From Leptolyngbya sp. SIOISBB (GTDB taxonomy: Bacteria; Cyanobacteriota; Cyanobacteriia; Phormidesmidales; Phormidesmidaceae), in contig JAAHII010000001.1 of the NCBI GenBank assembly GCA_010671905.1, positions 7,154,026 through 7,218,025 on the forward strand: 64,000 nt of DNA, in the 5' to 3' direction. Below, piece by piece: positions 8,563 through 17,728 of the stretch. The notes below the pieces were generated by a model. The model had not been told where the DNA came from. It saw only the letters and a list, made by a program, of their open reading frames with translations, and ran no database searches. Positions within the stretch are counted from its first letter, which is position 1; every line of letters begins with the position of its first letter. Both the position numbers and the translations under genes were made by a program.

Positions 8563-11500
8563 ATGGCAACGACCCTTACTGCTGGCGATCTCGCCATCAT
8601 TGGCATCAACGCAGATAATCCCGATGCCTTTAGTTTTGTCCTGTTGACCGATGTGATAGCAGGGACTGAGATTTTCTTTACTGACAATGGCGTTTTTAGT
8701 GACGGCACATTTCGTCAAAATGAAGGCATCCTAAAATACACAGCTTCCAACGATATTTCGGCTGGAACTGTCATCGAATTTACAGGTGTCGGTGGGGACT
8801 TCACTACTGAGTCAGGTTCTTTTGCGCTAGCGACGTCTGGCGACCAGGTGATTGCGTTCCAAGGAACTGTCGATGCGCCGAGCTTTATCTACGCGGCACA
8901 GACTAATAGTACGCAGTTTCAAATCGGTAGTGATGATTCCAATCAATCCGATCTTCCTCCTGGGTTAATTGTTGGTACGACAGCTGTAGCAGTCGGAGCA
9001 GGTAGCGGATCAGAATCAGAATTCGATAACTCGACCTATAACGAATCGGTAACATCTGGGACAAAAGCCGAGCTATTGGCCGCGATTAGCGATGCGGCCA
9101 ACTGGAATGGTAACAACACCCGCATCGCCAATCTTGCTGACGGCCCCTTTACCGTGATCGGTGGCAACGGTGGCGGAACGCCTGTCCCCGACATCAGCAT
9201 CAATGAGCTGCGAATCTCATCACCGGGTGGTTCCGATGACGACAGCAATTTTGTAGAACTTTTTGGCGAGGCTGACACGACACTGGACGGTTTGTCGCTG
9301 GTTGTTCTGTCGGGTGAGTTTGAGCCTGGTCAGGTAGACTTTGCCTTCGACCTCAGCGGCACTGCCACCGACGAAAATGGGTTCTTCTTGCTAGCGAATG
9401 CAGATATTAGTAGTTTCATTGCCCAAGCTGAAGTCGATGCCACCGACCAAATTGCTTCGTTTGACTTCTTTGGCTCGCCCTCTACCTTCTTAGTCATCGA
9501 TGGCTTTACCGGGCAAGCGGGTGATGATTTAGATGTTGATAATGATGGCGTTTTCGATAATGCGATCGGCACCATCATTGACGCGGTTGCGCTGATTGAT
9601 GGCGACGGCAACGCCGATGTGAACTATAGCGATACAGTACTGGGGCCAAGTGGTAACTTTCCTCCGGCTGGCATCGCTCGCGATGTAGACGGCACCGGTT
9701 CATTTCAGCCCCTGGCGTTTGGCGACTTCTCGGCTGATACACCAGGTTTTTCGAACGAAGCGCCCCCACCACCCGACGAAATAACTGCCATTTTCGACAT
9801 TCAGGGGGCGGCTCATACGTCGCCGCTACTGGGTCAAACGGTGACCACCACCGGTATTGTGACGGCGGTTGATACTAATGGTTTTTACTTGCAAGATGCG
9901 GTAGGTGACGGCGACATTGCTACCTCTGATGCCATTTTTGTTTTCACTGGGGATGCTCCAGGTGTCAATGTTGGCGATGAGTTAGAAGTAGCAGGTACCG
10001 TTGCCGAATTCACCCCTGGGGGAGCTTCCACACGCAACCTCTCGACGACCCAGATTAGCGGCGTCTCTGACATCACTGTTATCAGCAGCGAAAATGCCTT
10101 ACCGGTAGCCGTCATCTTGGGCCAAGGTGGGCGCGTTCCCCCCAGTGAGAACATTGATGACGATGCCTTTGCCAGCTTTGATCCCAGCACTGACGGCATT
10201 GATTTCTTTGAGTCTTTAGAAGGCATGCGTGTGACGGCTCAGAACGCCGTTGCCGTCTCTGGGACTAACCGCTTTGGCGAAATCTTTACCGTCGTCGACA
10301 GGGGGGCCGGTGCGAGTGGCCTCAGCGATCGCGGCACGCTGAACATTAGCCCTGACGACTTCAACCCGGAAAAAGTCCAGATTGACGAAGACTCTGGGGT
10401 CTTCAACTTTGACTTTCCTGAGGTCAATGTTGGCGATGTTCTCGGTGATGTGACAGGGGTGGTCAGCTACGGTTTCGGCAATTTTGAAATCTTGCCCACC
10501 GAAGATTTCACCAGCAACATTCAATCGGCGGGGCTACAGCCCGACGTCAGCTCCCTGGTGGGCGATGACGATTCGTTGACTGTCGCGAGCTACAACGTCC
10601 TCAACCTTGACCCCATTGTTGAAGTGCAGGCCAACACCAATAACGGCGAAGCCCGCAACGTCGATGATGACCTGGGTGATGGTCGGTTTGACGCGATCGC
10701 CAACCAAATCGTCAACAATTTGAATGCTCCCGACATCATTGGCCTGCAAGAGGTACAAGATAATACCGGGGGTGAGATCGTCGATGACGTGACTTCTGCC
10801 AGTGAGACCCTGCAGTTGCTGATCGATAAAATCGTCGCGGCGGGCGGGCCAGAATACGAGTTTGTTGACAATACGTTCATCACCGATGAGGCGAGCGGCG
10901 GCCAGCCCGGCGGCAACATTCGCACCGCCTTTTTGTATAACCCCGACCGGGTCGATTTGGTCGCAGACTCGGTGCAAACCATTGGCGGCCAGGGTGCTGG
11001 AGAAGCCTTTGAAGGGGCTCGTCTGCCGCTCGTTGCCGACTTTGAGTTCAACGGTGAAACCGTCACCGTAGTGAACAACCACTTCTCATCGAAGGGCGGC
11101 AGCGCGCCGATTTTGGGCGTCGAGCAACCCTTTGATCAACGCCAAGAAGACGTCAACGTCAACGGTTCGCTCGATGAGCGTCAGCGTCAATCGCAAGCCG
11201 TGCAAGACTTCGTCAATGGGTTGGCAGACGATGCCAATGTGGTGGTCGTGGGTGACTTCAACGAGTTCGAGTTTGTCTCCCCCGTCGAGGACCTGGAAAC
11301 CAACAGCGGCCTCATTAACCTGACAAATACGCTGCCTGAAGATGAGCGCTACAGCTTCATTTTTCAAGGAAATTCGCAAGCGCTTGACCACATTCTGGTC
11401 AGTGAAAATCTGGCAGCAGACGCGGAGTTTGACATCGTCCATGTCAACTCTGAGTTTGCGGAAACTGACAGCCGTGCGAGTGATCATGATCCGCTCCTGG

Positions 11501-11916
11501 CTCGCTTCACTTTGACGACTTCTGGAGAAGTCCTCGAAGGAACTGCTGGCCGAGATAATCTCATTGGCACCGATGGCAACGACACGATCACTGGCTTCCA
11601 AGGTCGAGATAATCTCACTGGTGGCGGGGGTGATGATACCTTTGTTTACACCAGTATCGTTGACGCAGGCGATATTATTACTGACTTCGAGGTTGGAGGC
11701 GACAAGATTGATTTAAGCGTGGTCTTGGCAGGGGTTGGTTTCGAGGGGGATGATCCAATCGCCGAGGGATATTTAGGATTCAGCTCTCGTGGTTCAGATA
11801 CTATTCTCACTCTTGATCCAGACGGCACTGCAGGCTCTGGTCGAGCACGTTCTTTCTTGTTGGTGCAAGAGGTTACTTCTACCGAGTTGAATAATTCAGA
11901 CAACTTCATTTTTTAA
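8563..11916 (+). CDS. secreted NucH/ExeM-like extracellular nuclease with RTX C-terminus
   Basis: I start the protein at the ATG at 8563 (MATTLTAGDLAIIG); an upstream start at 8485 adds a basic, non-conserved leader. GGAG at 8548-8551 precedes this start. About 1117 residues: an N-terminal beta domain common in extracellular nucleases, a lamin-tail-like domain (about 208-395; ISINELRIS), an OB-fold segment (about 405-497), and an endonuclease/exonuclease/phosphatase domain (about 670-983; SYNVLNLDP, IIGLQEVQDN, VVGDFNEFE, SDHDPLLARF, the Mg-binding and catalytic residues). A short RTX region (GTDGNDTITG, GGGGDDTF) near the C-terminus indicates type I secretion. It should degrade extracellular DNA. 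With the preceding gene it forms a phosphate-scavenging pair. Confidence 0.88.
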   Translation: MATTLTAGDLAIIGINADNPDAFSFVLLTDVIAGTEIFFTDNGVFSDGTFRQNEGILKYTASNDISAGTVIEFTGVGGDFTTESGSFALATSGDQVIAFQGTVDAPSFIYAAQTNSTQFQIGSDDSNQSDLPPGLIVGTTAVAVGAGSGSESEFDNSTYNESVTSGTKAELLAAISDAANWNGNNTRIANLADGPFTVIGGNGGGTPVPDISINELRISSPGGSDDDSNFVELFGEADTTLDGLSLVVLSGEFEPGQVDFAFDLSGTATDENGFFLLANADISSFIAQAEVDATDQIASFDFFGSPSTFLVIDGFTGQAGDDLDVDNDGVFDNAIGTIIDAVALIDGDGNADVNYSDTVLGPSGNFPPAGIARDVDGTGSFQPLAFGDFSADTPGFSNEAPPPPDEITAIFDIQGAAHTSPLLGQTVTTTGIVTAVDTNGFYLQDAVGDGDIATSDAIFVFTGDAPGVNVGDELEVAGTVAEFTPGGASTRNLSTTQISGVSDITVISSENALPVAVILGQGGRVPPSENIDDDAFASFDPSTDGIDFFESLEGMRVTAQNAVAVSGTNRFGEIFTVVDRGAGASGLSDRGTLNISPDDFNPEKVQIDEDSGVFNFDFPEVNVGDVLGDVTGVVSYGFGNFEILPTEDFTSNIQSAGLQPDVSSLVGDDDSLTVASYNVLNLDPIVEVQANTNNGEARNVDDDLGDGRFDAIANQIVNNLNAPDIIGLQEVQDNTGGEIVDDVTSASETLQLLIDKIVAAGGPEYEFVDNTFITDEASGGQPGGNIRTAFLYNPDRVDLVADSVQTIGGQGAGEAFEGARLPLVADFEFNGETVTVVNNHFSSKGGSAPILGVEQPFDQRQEDVNVNGSLDERQRQSQAVQDFVNGLADDANVVVVGDFNEFEFVSPVEDLETNSGLINLTNTLPEDERYSFIFQGNSQALDHILVSENLAADAEFDIVHVNSEFAETDSRASDHDPLLARFTLTTSGEVLEGTAGRDNLIGTDGNDTITGFQGRDNLTGGGGDDTFVYTSIVDAGDIITDFEVGGDKIDLSVVLAGVGFEGDDPIAEGYLGFSSRGSDTILTLDPDGTAGSGRARSFLLVQEVTSTELNNSDNFIF

Positions 11917-11974
11917 CTGAAGTCTGATGCCTACCGATTAGCACGTTGAGCCAGCTCAAATTGATGACTATGCG

Positions 11975-12016
11975 ATCGCCCTCCTCATTTTATTGAGAAG
12001 GGCGATTTTCTCTTCT
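11975..12016 (+). terminator. intrinsic terminator after the nuclease gene
   Basis: ATCGCCCT plus CTCA pairs with TGAG plus AGGGCGAT, with one unpaired base per side, a loop of six bases, and TTTTCTCTTCT after it. Confidence 0.8.
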
Positions 12017-12262
12017 AATTTGCGTAGAACGCCAAGTAACTCAGTCGTTGAGCAGAATTGCTGAAATCAAGTATTTATACGTAAAAAACTTTATTTGAAT
12101 AACATGTATTTCGGAACACAAATCAGAGATGAAGTCCCAGATGGGTAAGGGTTTTTACTTTGAAGTTTACGTAATATGATCCTGAATACGGTTTTGGATT
12201 ATACGAGAAATTATGTAGATTCCAATTGTCGATACGTTCTTTTCATTGGACATAGCTAAATC
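12017..12262. promoter_or_regulatory. AT-rich promoter region of the PEP-CTERM gene
   Basis: This stretch is much more AT-rich than its surroundings and holds no open frame. It most likely carries the promoter of the PEP-CTERM gene. I cannot define -10/-35 boxes with confidence. Confidence 0.35.
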
Positions 12263-12790
12263 ATGAAATCTTTGTCTACTCAACTCGCATACACAGTCGG
12301 TGCAGTTGCGGTTAGCCTATTTGCGGTTGCAGCTCCGACAAATGCAGCCAGCGTTATTTACGATTTTGAAGTTAACAACCTTGACGGCTCACTGGCTGGA
12401 GAAACCTTTTCTGGGTTTTTCGAATTTGATGACAGTGGCCTGCTCGGTTCTGGTAATGAATTTCTTGCAGTATCGGACTTAAGCTTTAGCTTTTTCAACG
12501 GTGATATCTTCACGGAGACTGATGGCACCCCTGAAGCTGCCTTCTTGGACGGTGATTTCTTGGGATTATCTTTCTCCACTGATGCAGAGTTTTCTTTGAT
12601 CCCCGGTTTCTTCGACCTGAGCGAAGCTTTCTTTAGTTACGATACTCCAGTTGAAGGCGTGGGTACAGGAGACATCGTTTATACCCTAAGAGATCCTGAC
12701 GTGAGTGTTCCGGAACCGGTGTCAGCATTAGCGCTTTTAGTAGTGGGTGCTCTAGGGGCTAGCGCTACTCTGAAACATCAGCGTACATAG
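12263..12790 (+). CDS. PEP-CTERM sorting domain protein
   Basis: The 175-residue protein has a Sec signal peptide (residues 1 to about 28, ending TNAAS), an acidic and aromatic-rich extracellular domain (about 29-147), and a C-terminal PEP-CTERM signal: VPEP at residues 149-152, a hydrophobic segment (ALALLVVGALGASATL), then a short basic tail (KHQRT). PEP-CTERM proteins are processed by exosortase at the inner membrane and are usually linked to exopolysaccharide. No exosortase gene is in the window. The middle domain is not one I can name. It is a single gene with its own AT-rich promoter and terminator. Confidence 0.85.
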   Translation: MKSLSTQLAYTVGAVAVSLFAVAAPTNAASVIYDFEVNNLDGSLAGETFSGFFEFDDSGLLGSGNEFLAVSDLSFSFFNGDIFTETDGTPEAAFLDGDFLGLSFSTDAEFSLIPGFFDLSEAFFSYDTPVEGVGTGDIVYTLRDPDVSVPEPVSALALLVVGALGASATLKHQRT

Positions 12791-12833
12791 CTCCTTGTGC
12801 TAGTTTCATGAACTGCGGTTCATCTATTTTAGT

Positions 12834-12868
12834 GCCCCTGGCTGATGACTCAGTCGGGGGTATTTTAG
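12834..12868 (+). terminator. terminator after the PEP-CTERM gene
   Basis: CCCCTGGCTGA pairs with TCAGTCGGGG (one mismatch and one wobble) around a short loop and is followed by TATTTTAG. Confidence 0.65.
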
Positions 12869-12950
12869 TCACTGTTCTATTTTGTTTGGCGAACCTGTCG
12901 AGAGAGTTATGTAAAATTCTCTCAGCCGTTGTAAGGAGCCATGCTCAGCG

Positions 12951-13223
12951 ATGGAACGTGTTTACATGATTGTGAGTGGTCTGGTGCAGGGAGTGGGCTT
13001 TCGCTATCACACCCAAACTGAAGCAACGCGACTGGGCTTGACCGGCTACGTCAAAAATCTGCCGGATGGCACCGTCGAAATCGTGGCTGAGGGATCATCG
13101 CCTGCGGTGACGCAATTGTTGGAATGGAGCAAGCAAGGACCACCCGCCGCCCAGGTTAAGCAAGTGGATATCACCTACGGCAGCGCCAATGGTGAGTTTG
13201 CCCGCTTTGCGATTGAGCGATAA
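12951..13223 (+). CDS. acyP: acylphosphatase
   Basis: The 90-residue protein is a full-length acylphosphatase, which hydrolyses the carboxyl-phosphate bond of acyl phosphates in the cytosol. The phosphate-binding loop VQGVGFR (residues 12-18) contains the essential Arg18, and GYVKNLPDG contains the catalytic Asn36. The family C-terminal strand ends FARFAIER. A short purine-rich AAGGAG site lies about 16 bases upstream of the ATG. The MOSC gene follows 118 bases later on the same strand. Confidence 0.95.
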   Translation: MERVYMIVSGLVQGVGFRYHTQTEATRLGLTGYVKNLPDGTVEIVAEGSSPAVTQLLEWSKQGPPAAQVKQVDITYGSANGEFARFAIER

Positions 13224-13341
13224 ATGGTAGAGGCGAGGTATTTTGGCTGTAGCTAATGGGCTCGGAAAGTACGATTGCCACAAAATGCCTCGCCCATCCA
13301 AGCATCGGTTAAAGCCAGATTATTTGAAGGAGTCAAGGCCC

Positions 13342-13779
13342 ATGCCGGGAAAAATTGTGCAAATTAGTCTCTCGGATGGTGGCGTGCCGAAAACGGCAGT
13401 GTCCTCAGCGGATGTCATGGAGACGGGCTTGGTCGGCGATCGCCAAAAAACTCCTGACATCCACGGTGGCCCCGAAAGAGCGGTGTGTCTCTGGTCGCTC
13501 GAAGTCATCGAGACGCTACAGCAAGAAGGCCACAACGTTGCCCCCGGCTATGCGGGCGAAAACGTCACCCTCTCAGGGCTTGATTGGCCCCAAGTGGTGC
13601 CGGGAGTGCAACTGCAGTTAGGCTCTGAAGTGCGGTTAGAAATCGCCAGCTACGCCGCGCCCTGCCGCAAAAATATGCGCTGGTTTGCCGACAAGCGCTA
13701 TAGCCGCATTAGCCAAAAGCACTATCCTGGCAGCAGTCGCGTTTATGCCCGCGTTTTGCAACCGGGCAAAAATTGGTGA
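13342..13779 (+). CDS. MOSC domain protein (YiiM-like)
   Basis: The ATG at 13342 has AAGGAG at 13327-13332, nine bases upstream, so I take it in preference to an upstream start at 13243. The 145-residue product is essentially one MOSC (molybdenum cofactor sulfurase C-terminal) domain: GLVGDRQKTPDIHGGPERAV, the central NVTLSGLDW, and the conserved Cys in YAAPCRKNM. MOSC proteins handle activated sulfur or molybdenum cofactor; YiiM/YuaD-type proteins act in detoxifying N-hydroxylated compounds. The specific role here cannot be determined. Confidence 0.88.
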   Translation: MPGKIVQISLSDGGVPKTAVSSADVMETGLVGDRQKTPDIHGGPERAVCLWSLEVIETLQQEGHNVAPGYAGENVTLSGLDWPQVVPGVQLQLGSEVRLEIASYAAPCRKNMRWFADKRYSRISQKHYPGSSRVYARVLQPGKNW

Positions 13780-13864
13780 GGGAGATGGGGTAACCATCAC
13801 CTCTCCCCAGTCGCCGACTATAGTGGGTTGATAGATTGCCCTCGATCTTGCCCCAGTCAAATTT

Positions 13865-13910
13865 GGGATGCCTGGCGGCTAAGCCGCTGCCAGGGTTAGA
13901 CTGGCATCCC
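13865..13910. repeat. nested inverted repeat
   Basis: GGGATGCC (13865-13872) pairs with GGCATCCC (13903-13910), and an inner CTGGCGGC/GCCGC-TGCCAG stem makes a compact cruciform. It lies in the 324-base gap after the MOSC gene and may end that transcript. Confidence 0.6.
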
Positions 13911-14003
13911 CTTAACAATTCGCAATTTTGCTCTGTACACTGAGAGGACTTGGTCACAGGCGTTGACTGAGTCACTTGGCGCTGACGGGTTCATAGAGCT
14001 GTG

Positions 14004-14036
14004 AAATCCGACGTTGTGAATGGCAACGCCGGATTT
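14004..14036. terminator. hairpin upstream of the K+ channel gene
   Basis: AAATCCGaCGTTG pairs with CAACGcCGGATTT around a seven-base loop. The A-rich left side and T-rich right side would allow termination in either direction. The rest of the 13780-14103 gap shows no gene. Confidence 0.5.
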
Positions 14037-14103
14037 ATTGCAATCAGCAACCGCTCAGTGCGATCGCGTCATTATTCTGCAGTGGTGTTACTAGAAGCGG
14101 CCC

Positions 14104-15085
14104 ATGGACAATCCTTATTCTCGTCCGATCCCTCAACGAATCGTCAAACGCGATGGCGAATTTCCTGACATTATTCGCCTCGGTGATCCTCATTCGCCCT
14201 GGCGCGATCTCTATCACCTGCTGCTGACGATCTCTTGGACGGGCTTTGTCGCCATTTTGCTCGTGGTCTATCTATTGATCAACAGTATGTTTGCCACGGC
14301 CTATTGGTTGGGACAGGATGCGATCGCTAACGCCGACCCCAACTCTTTTTTAGATGCGTTTTTCTTCAGCGTGCAAACGATGGCTTCCATCGGTTATGGG
14401 GCCATGTATCCCCAAACCGACTATGCCAACTTTTTTGGTGGTCATCGAGTCCTTTATCGGGTTGTTGTTTATCGCCATGGCCACGGGCGTGGTGTTTGCC
14501 CGGTTTTCGGTGCCGACGGCCCGCATTTTGTTTAGCAACTATGCGCTGATTGCCCCCTTTAATGGGGCACCCTGCCTGATGTTTCGCACCGCTAACAAAC
14601 GTCGTAACCGAATTTTGGAAGCCCAGTTGTGGGTGACCCTTGTGCGCGATGAATTCACCAAAGAGGGCGATTTGTTTCGCCGCTTCTACGATCTGGAATT
14701 AATCCGTGCCCACACCCCCCTATTTGCCCTCACGTGGACCGCGCTCCATCCGATTAACGAAAAGAGCCCGCTCTATGGTGCGAGTCCTGAGTCGCTACGG
14801 CGCGAACATGCCGAACTGATTGTGATCATCACCGGCATTGACGAAAATTTATCCCAAACTATCCACGCCCGTCACTCGTTTGTGGCTGACGAAGTGTTGT
14901 GGAACTTTCGCTTTAAAGATGTGCTGGGATGGACCCGGGATGGTCGCCGCGCCATCAATTTCAACAACTTTGACAAGGTGTATCGCGTCGATCCCAACAA
15001 CGGCTATGCCCTTACACAGGAACCGTTCGAGGATACCGCGCCATCAAAGCCCTCACCTGACCGGCGTGGTAAGAACTCCGAGTGA
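14104..15085 (+). pseudogene. inward-rectifier K+ channel (KirBac type), frameshifted
   Basis: Two frames together encode a prokaryotic Kir channel. Frame 1 (from 14104) gives the slide helix, TM1 (ISWTGFVAILLVVYLLI) and pore helix with filter SIGYG in QTMASIGYGAMYP. Frame 2 continues with TM2 (LVVIESFIGLLFIAMATG), VFARFS and the cytoplasmic immunoglobulin-like domain, ending about 15085. Continuity is restored by removing one T from the T6 run at 14431-14436. The filter has Ser where most K+ channels have Thr. The 3' end overlaps lipA convergently by about 74 bases. The gene may be a real pseudogene or contain a sequencing error; the rest of the cytoplasmic domain looks undamaged. Confidence 0.85.
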
Positions 15086-15893
15086 GGGGCGATGACACGA
15101 CTTGCAAAAAGCCCATCTCTTCACCGATGACCCGCCAAGTCTCAAACTGCTCTGGCGTGATGAAGTCTTGCAGCTTGAGATGCTTGTCACTGGGCTGCAG
15201 GTACTGGCCAATGGTCAAAATATCGCAATCTACCCGGCGCAAATCGGCCATCGTTTGCCGAACTTCGTCGTCGCTTTCGCCCAAGCCGACCATCATGCCG
15301 GATTTAGTGTAAACCCAAGGTGCTAACTCACGAGTGTGGCGCAGCAGTTCCAGAGACTGCTCATAGTTAGCTTGGGGACGCACGCGCCGATACAAACGCG
15401 GCACCGTTTCAGTATTATGATTGAGCACTTCTGGCTTGGCGTTGAGAATGTCGGCCAAGGCGTCCCAGTTGCCACACAGGTCGGGAATTAAGACTTCAAT
15501 CGTGGTTTTTGGGGATAACTTTCGCACTTCTTCAATGCAGCGGACAAACTGCGAAGCCCCCCCGTCGGGTAAATCGTCGCGGTTCACCGCCGTAATCACG
15601 ACATGGTTTAACCCCATGCGTTGCACGGCTTCGGCTAACCGCCAAGGTTCAGTTGGATCGAGTGCTTGGGGCTTTTTCTCGAAGTCGATGTCGCAGTAGG
15701 GGCAAGCGCGGGTGCAGGCTGGCCCCATGATCAGAAAGGTCGCCGTACCGGCGTTAAAGCATTCACCAATGTTGGGGCAAGACGCTTCTTCGCAGACCGT
15801 ATTGAGTTGCAAATCCCGCAGGAGGGATTTCACAGTGCCGACGCGCTCCCATTGCGGAGCTTTGACCCGAAGCCAATCTGGTTTTACCGCCAC
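15012..15893 (-). CDS. lipA: lipoyl synthase
   Basis: This radical-SAM enzyme inserts two sulfurs into octanoyl groups on E2 and GcvH proteins. The 293-residue length is normal. The auxiliary-cluster cysteines are Cys34, Cys39 and Cys45 ([12 protein letters not shown]), the radical-SAM cluster is Cys60, Cys64 and Cys67 (CTRACPYC), and the C-terminal RSSYHAG supplies the Ser ligand of the auxiliary cluster. Cyanobacteria often have two lipA copies, so this may be one of a pair; no lipB is adjacent. The 3' end overlaps the end of the K+ channel gene on the other strand. Confidence 0.97.
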   Translation of the reverse strand: MAVKPDWLRVKAPQWERVGTVKSLLRDLQLNTVCEEASCPNIGECFNAGTATFLIMGPACTRACPYCDIDFEKKPQALDPTEPWRLAEAVQRMGLNHVVITAVNRDDLPDGGASQFVRCIEEVRKLSPKTTIEVLIPDLCGNWDALADILNAKPEVLNHNTETVPRLYRRVRPQANYEQSLELLRHTRELAPWVYTKSGMMVGLGESDDEVRQTMADLRRVDCDILTIGQYLQPSDKHLKLQDFITPEQFETWRVIGEEMGFLQVVSSPLTRSSYHAGQVRALMARYPRTVPV

Positions 15894-16143
15894 GATGTTC
15901 TCTTACCGTTTCAATTACCTGCATTCCATCCTAGCGGTTGGATTCGGATTTTTTAGGCGCGATCGCACAAAATATCGGGACTCGTCAAATCTAGTAGACG
16001 GCAGCGTGATTTCGTCAACTATTGCTGATATTGCTGATAGCTAGGAAGAAGGGGGGCAAGGGGGCCGAGAAACTGGAATGTTCGTCTTACTTCTGCCGTG
16101 GAGTACTCGCCCCGAGCTTCCTGGTCTGCTCGGGTTAATGAAC

Positions 16144-16614
16144 TCATTCAACGGTGTCGTTTACCGGGTGAGCATCCGCAACGGGATGATACGCCTGGGG
16201 ATTGATCTTTTGCATTAACAGTCCAGGCTGACTAAGGGCAAACCCAAATTGTTGATAGAGACTGTGGGCATCACCTGTGGCTAACATCCAACGCCGCAAT
16301 CCCTGCAAGTCGGGATGACTCAAGATGCACTCTACTAACCACTTACCCAGCCCCTTTCCCCGATGCGGTGTCAAGACAAACACGTCGGACAGATAAGCAA
16401 AGGTCGCTCGATCCGTAATGACTCGGCCAAACCCGATCTGCTGCTGTTCTCGAAACAAGCCAAAGCATAAAGCATGCTCAATTGACCTCACCACGATCGC
16501 TTTCGGAATATCCTTTGCCCAATAAGACTCAGTACTCAAAAAGTGATGAATCAGCTCGATATCGAACTGTTCTGGTTGATCGGTGATGGTGTAAAGGCCT
16601 TGTTCCCATTTCAT
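16144..16614 (-). CDS. GNAT N-acetyltransferase
   Basis: The 156-residue product is a single GNAT domain. The acetyl-CoA binding loop HRGKGLGKWLV lies near residue 84, preceded by the beta-4 segment FAYLSDVFVLTP and followed by a late Tyr-containing segment (SLYQQFGFALSQPGLLMQK) typical of the family. It resembles small cytosolic GNATs of unknown substrate. It stands alone, with no obvious operon partner. Confidence 0.85.
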   Translation of the reverse strand: MKWEQGLYTITDQPEQFDIELIHHFLSTESYWAKDIPKAIVVRSIEHALCFGLFREQQQIGFGRVITDRATFAYLSDVFVLTPHRGKGLGKWLVECILSHPDLQGLRRWMLATGDAHSLYQQFGFALSQPGLLMQKINPQAYHPVADAHPVNDTVE

Positions 16615-16883
16615 ATGTCTGGTGGGGTGAAGATGTGTGGTTAGGTGGCCAACAGACTCAGCAAAACCACCCTGTGGCTGTTTGGATTGTGCGACGTGAG
16701 CGACTCTCTGCGATCGCGCTTCCTGAGAAAAGTTACTGGTATCGCCAGTCGCAGTTTGCTCAGGTCACTCTAGATCACTGTAATTGCCATCTGACAGACC
16801 TTTCAATTCCGAATTCGGCTACAGATGGGGCAAGGCGACGATGGGCAAAAACACCCTGACTTCTGATCGTTGTGTCTATCTAC

Positions 16884-17474
16884 TTAGCGATCGCTCAGTT
16901 GCGGTAATCCGGTTCGACAGCCAGCCGCTTCAAACTGCTGTACCACGTCGGGGTGGTAATCGGCAAAAAACTCATAATTAGCCGGGTTGGTCGAGACGAT
17001 CGGACTGTTGTAGGGGTAAAAGTACGGCTCGTCGTAGACCGTAACCGTTAACAGAAAGTCTGCCGTGGGCACCAGTACCACATTGTGATCGGTATAAAGT
17101 TTGCCATCCTGCACCGTTGCCAGGTAAAAATCACTCTGGTCTAAGTGGGTATCAACCACGCACACTTGGCCTCTGTTAGCAGAGGGAAAAACCGCGATAT
17201 CTTCTTCGATCGCGACCCAGTGACCTAAAAAAGGCGCGATTTCGGCATCCACATCGGCCCAAGCTGCCGCCCACAGCGATTGTTGGTAGCGCTCTGCCTG
17301 GGTCCGCCAATCTTGATAAAAGCCGATCTCGGTGAGTTGTGGCAACTCTGCTTCATGCTGCTCGATGACCGCCTCTAATTCTGTGTCAGTGGCATACCGC
17401 TCTGACTGTGCCCAACTCGGCAATCCCACCATTAGTAAGGTGAGAGTACTGAAAACCAAAGCATCTTGACGCAT
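16884..17474 (-). CDS. secreted hypothetical protein
   Basis: The 196-residue protein has a signal peptide (hydrophobic residues about 6-20, cleavage likely after SWAQ). The mature part is acidic and Trp/Tyr-rich, with two cysteines that could form a disulfide (in QVCVVDTH and AAGCRTG). I do not recognise a domain. It is likely periplasmic or extracellular. It stands alone, about 250 bases from the end of pyrC, which is on the same strand. Confidence 0.65.
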   Translation of the reverse strand: MRQDALVFSTLTLLMVGLPSWAQSERYATDTELEAVIEQHEAELPQLTEIGFYQDWRTQAERYQQSLWAAAWADVDAEIAPFLGHWVAIEEDIAVFPSANRGQVCVVDTHLDQSDFYLATVQDGKLYTDHNVVLVPTADFLLTVTVYDEPYFYPYNSPIVSTNPANYEFFADYHPDVVQQFEAAGCRTGLPQLSDR

Positions 17475-17728
17475 ACGATTAACCCGTTATCATGGCGTTC
17501 TCATGATGGCTAACAGACGTGATTTTACGGAGAAGCCTGTGCCGCTATTGCAAATGGTCAGCAGCACTTTGATGAATCCCGATGCTCTAAAAGCCAGCTA
17601 TACCTCTTCCCCCGTTGCCCCCTTGCTTCCTAGCACCCGCCACGTTGCCGGTTTTCGATGAGTGGATCAAGTTCCCGTTTCCTGGTCACTGAAAATCGCT
17701 TCACCATACCTATTGAGTGGGTGATTGA

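Noticed and set aside
10534-11082. 182-residue minus-strand frame inside the nuclease gene
   Set aside because: Shadow of the endonuclease domain codons.
14431-14436. Programmed frameshift at T6 in the K+ channel
   Set aside because: Many other genes here break at homopolymers, so error or mutation is simpler.
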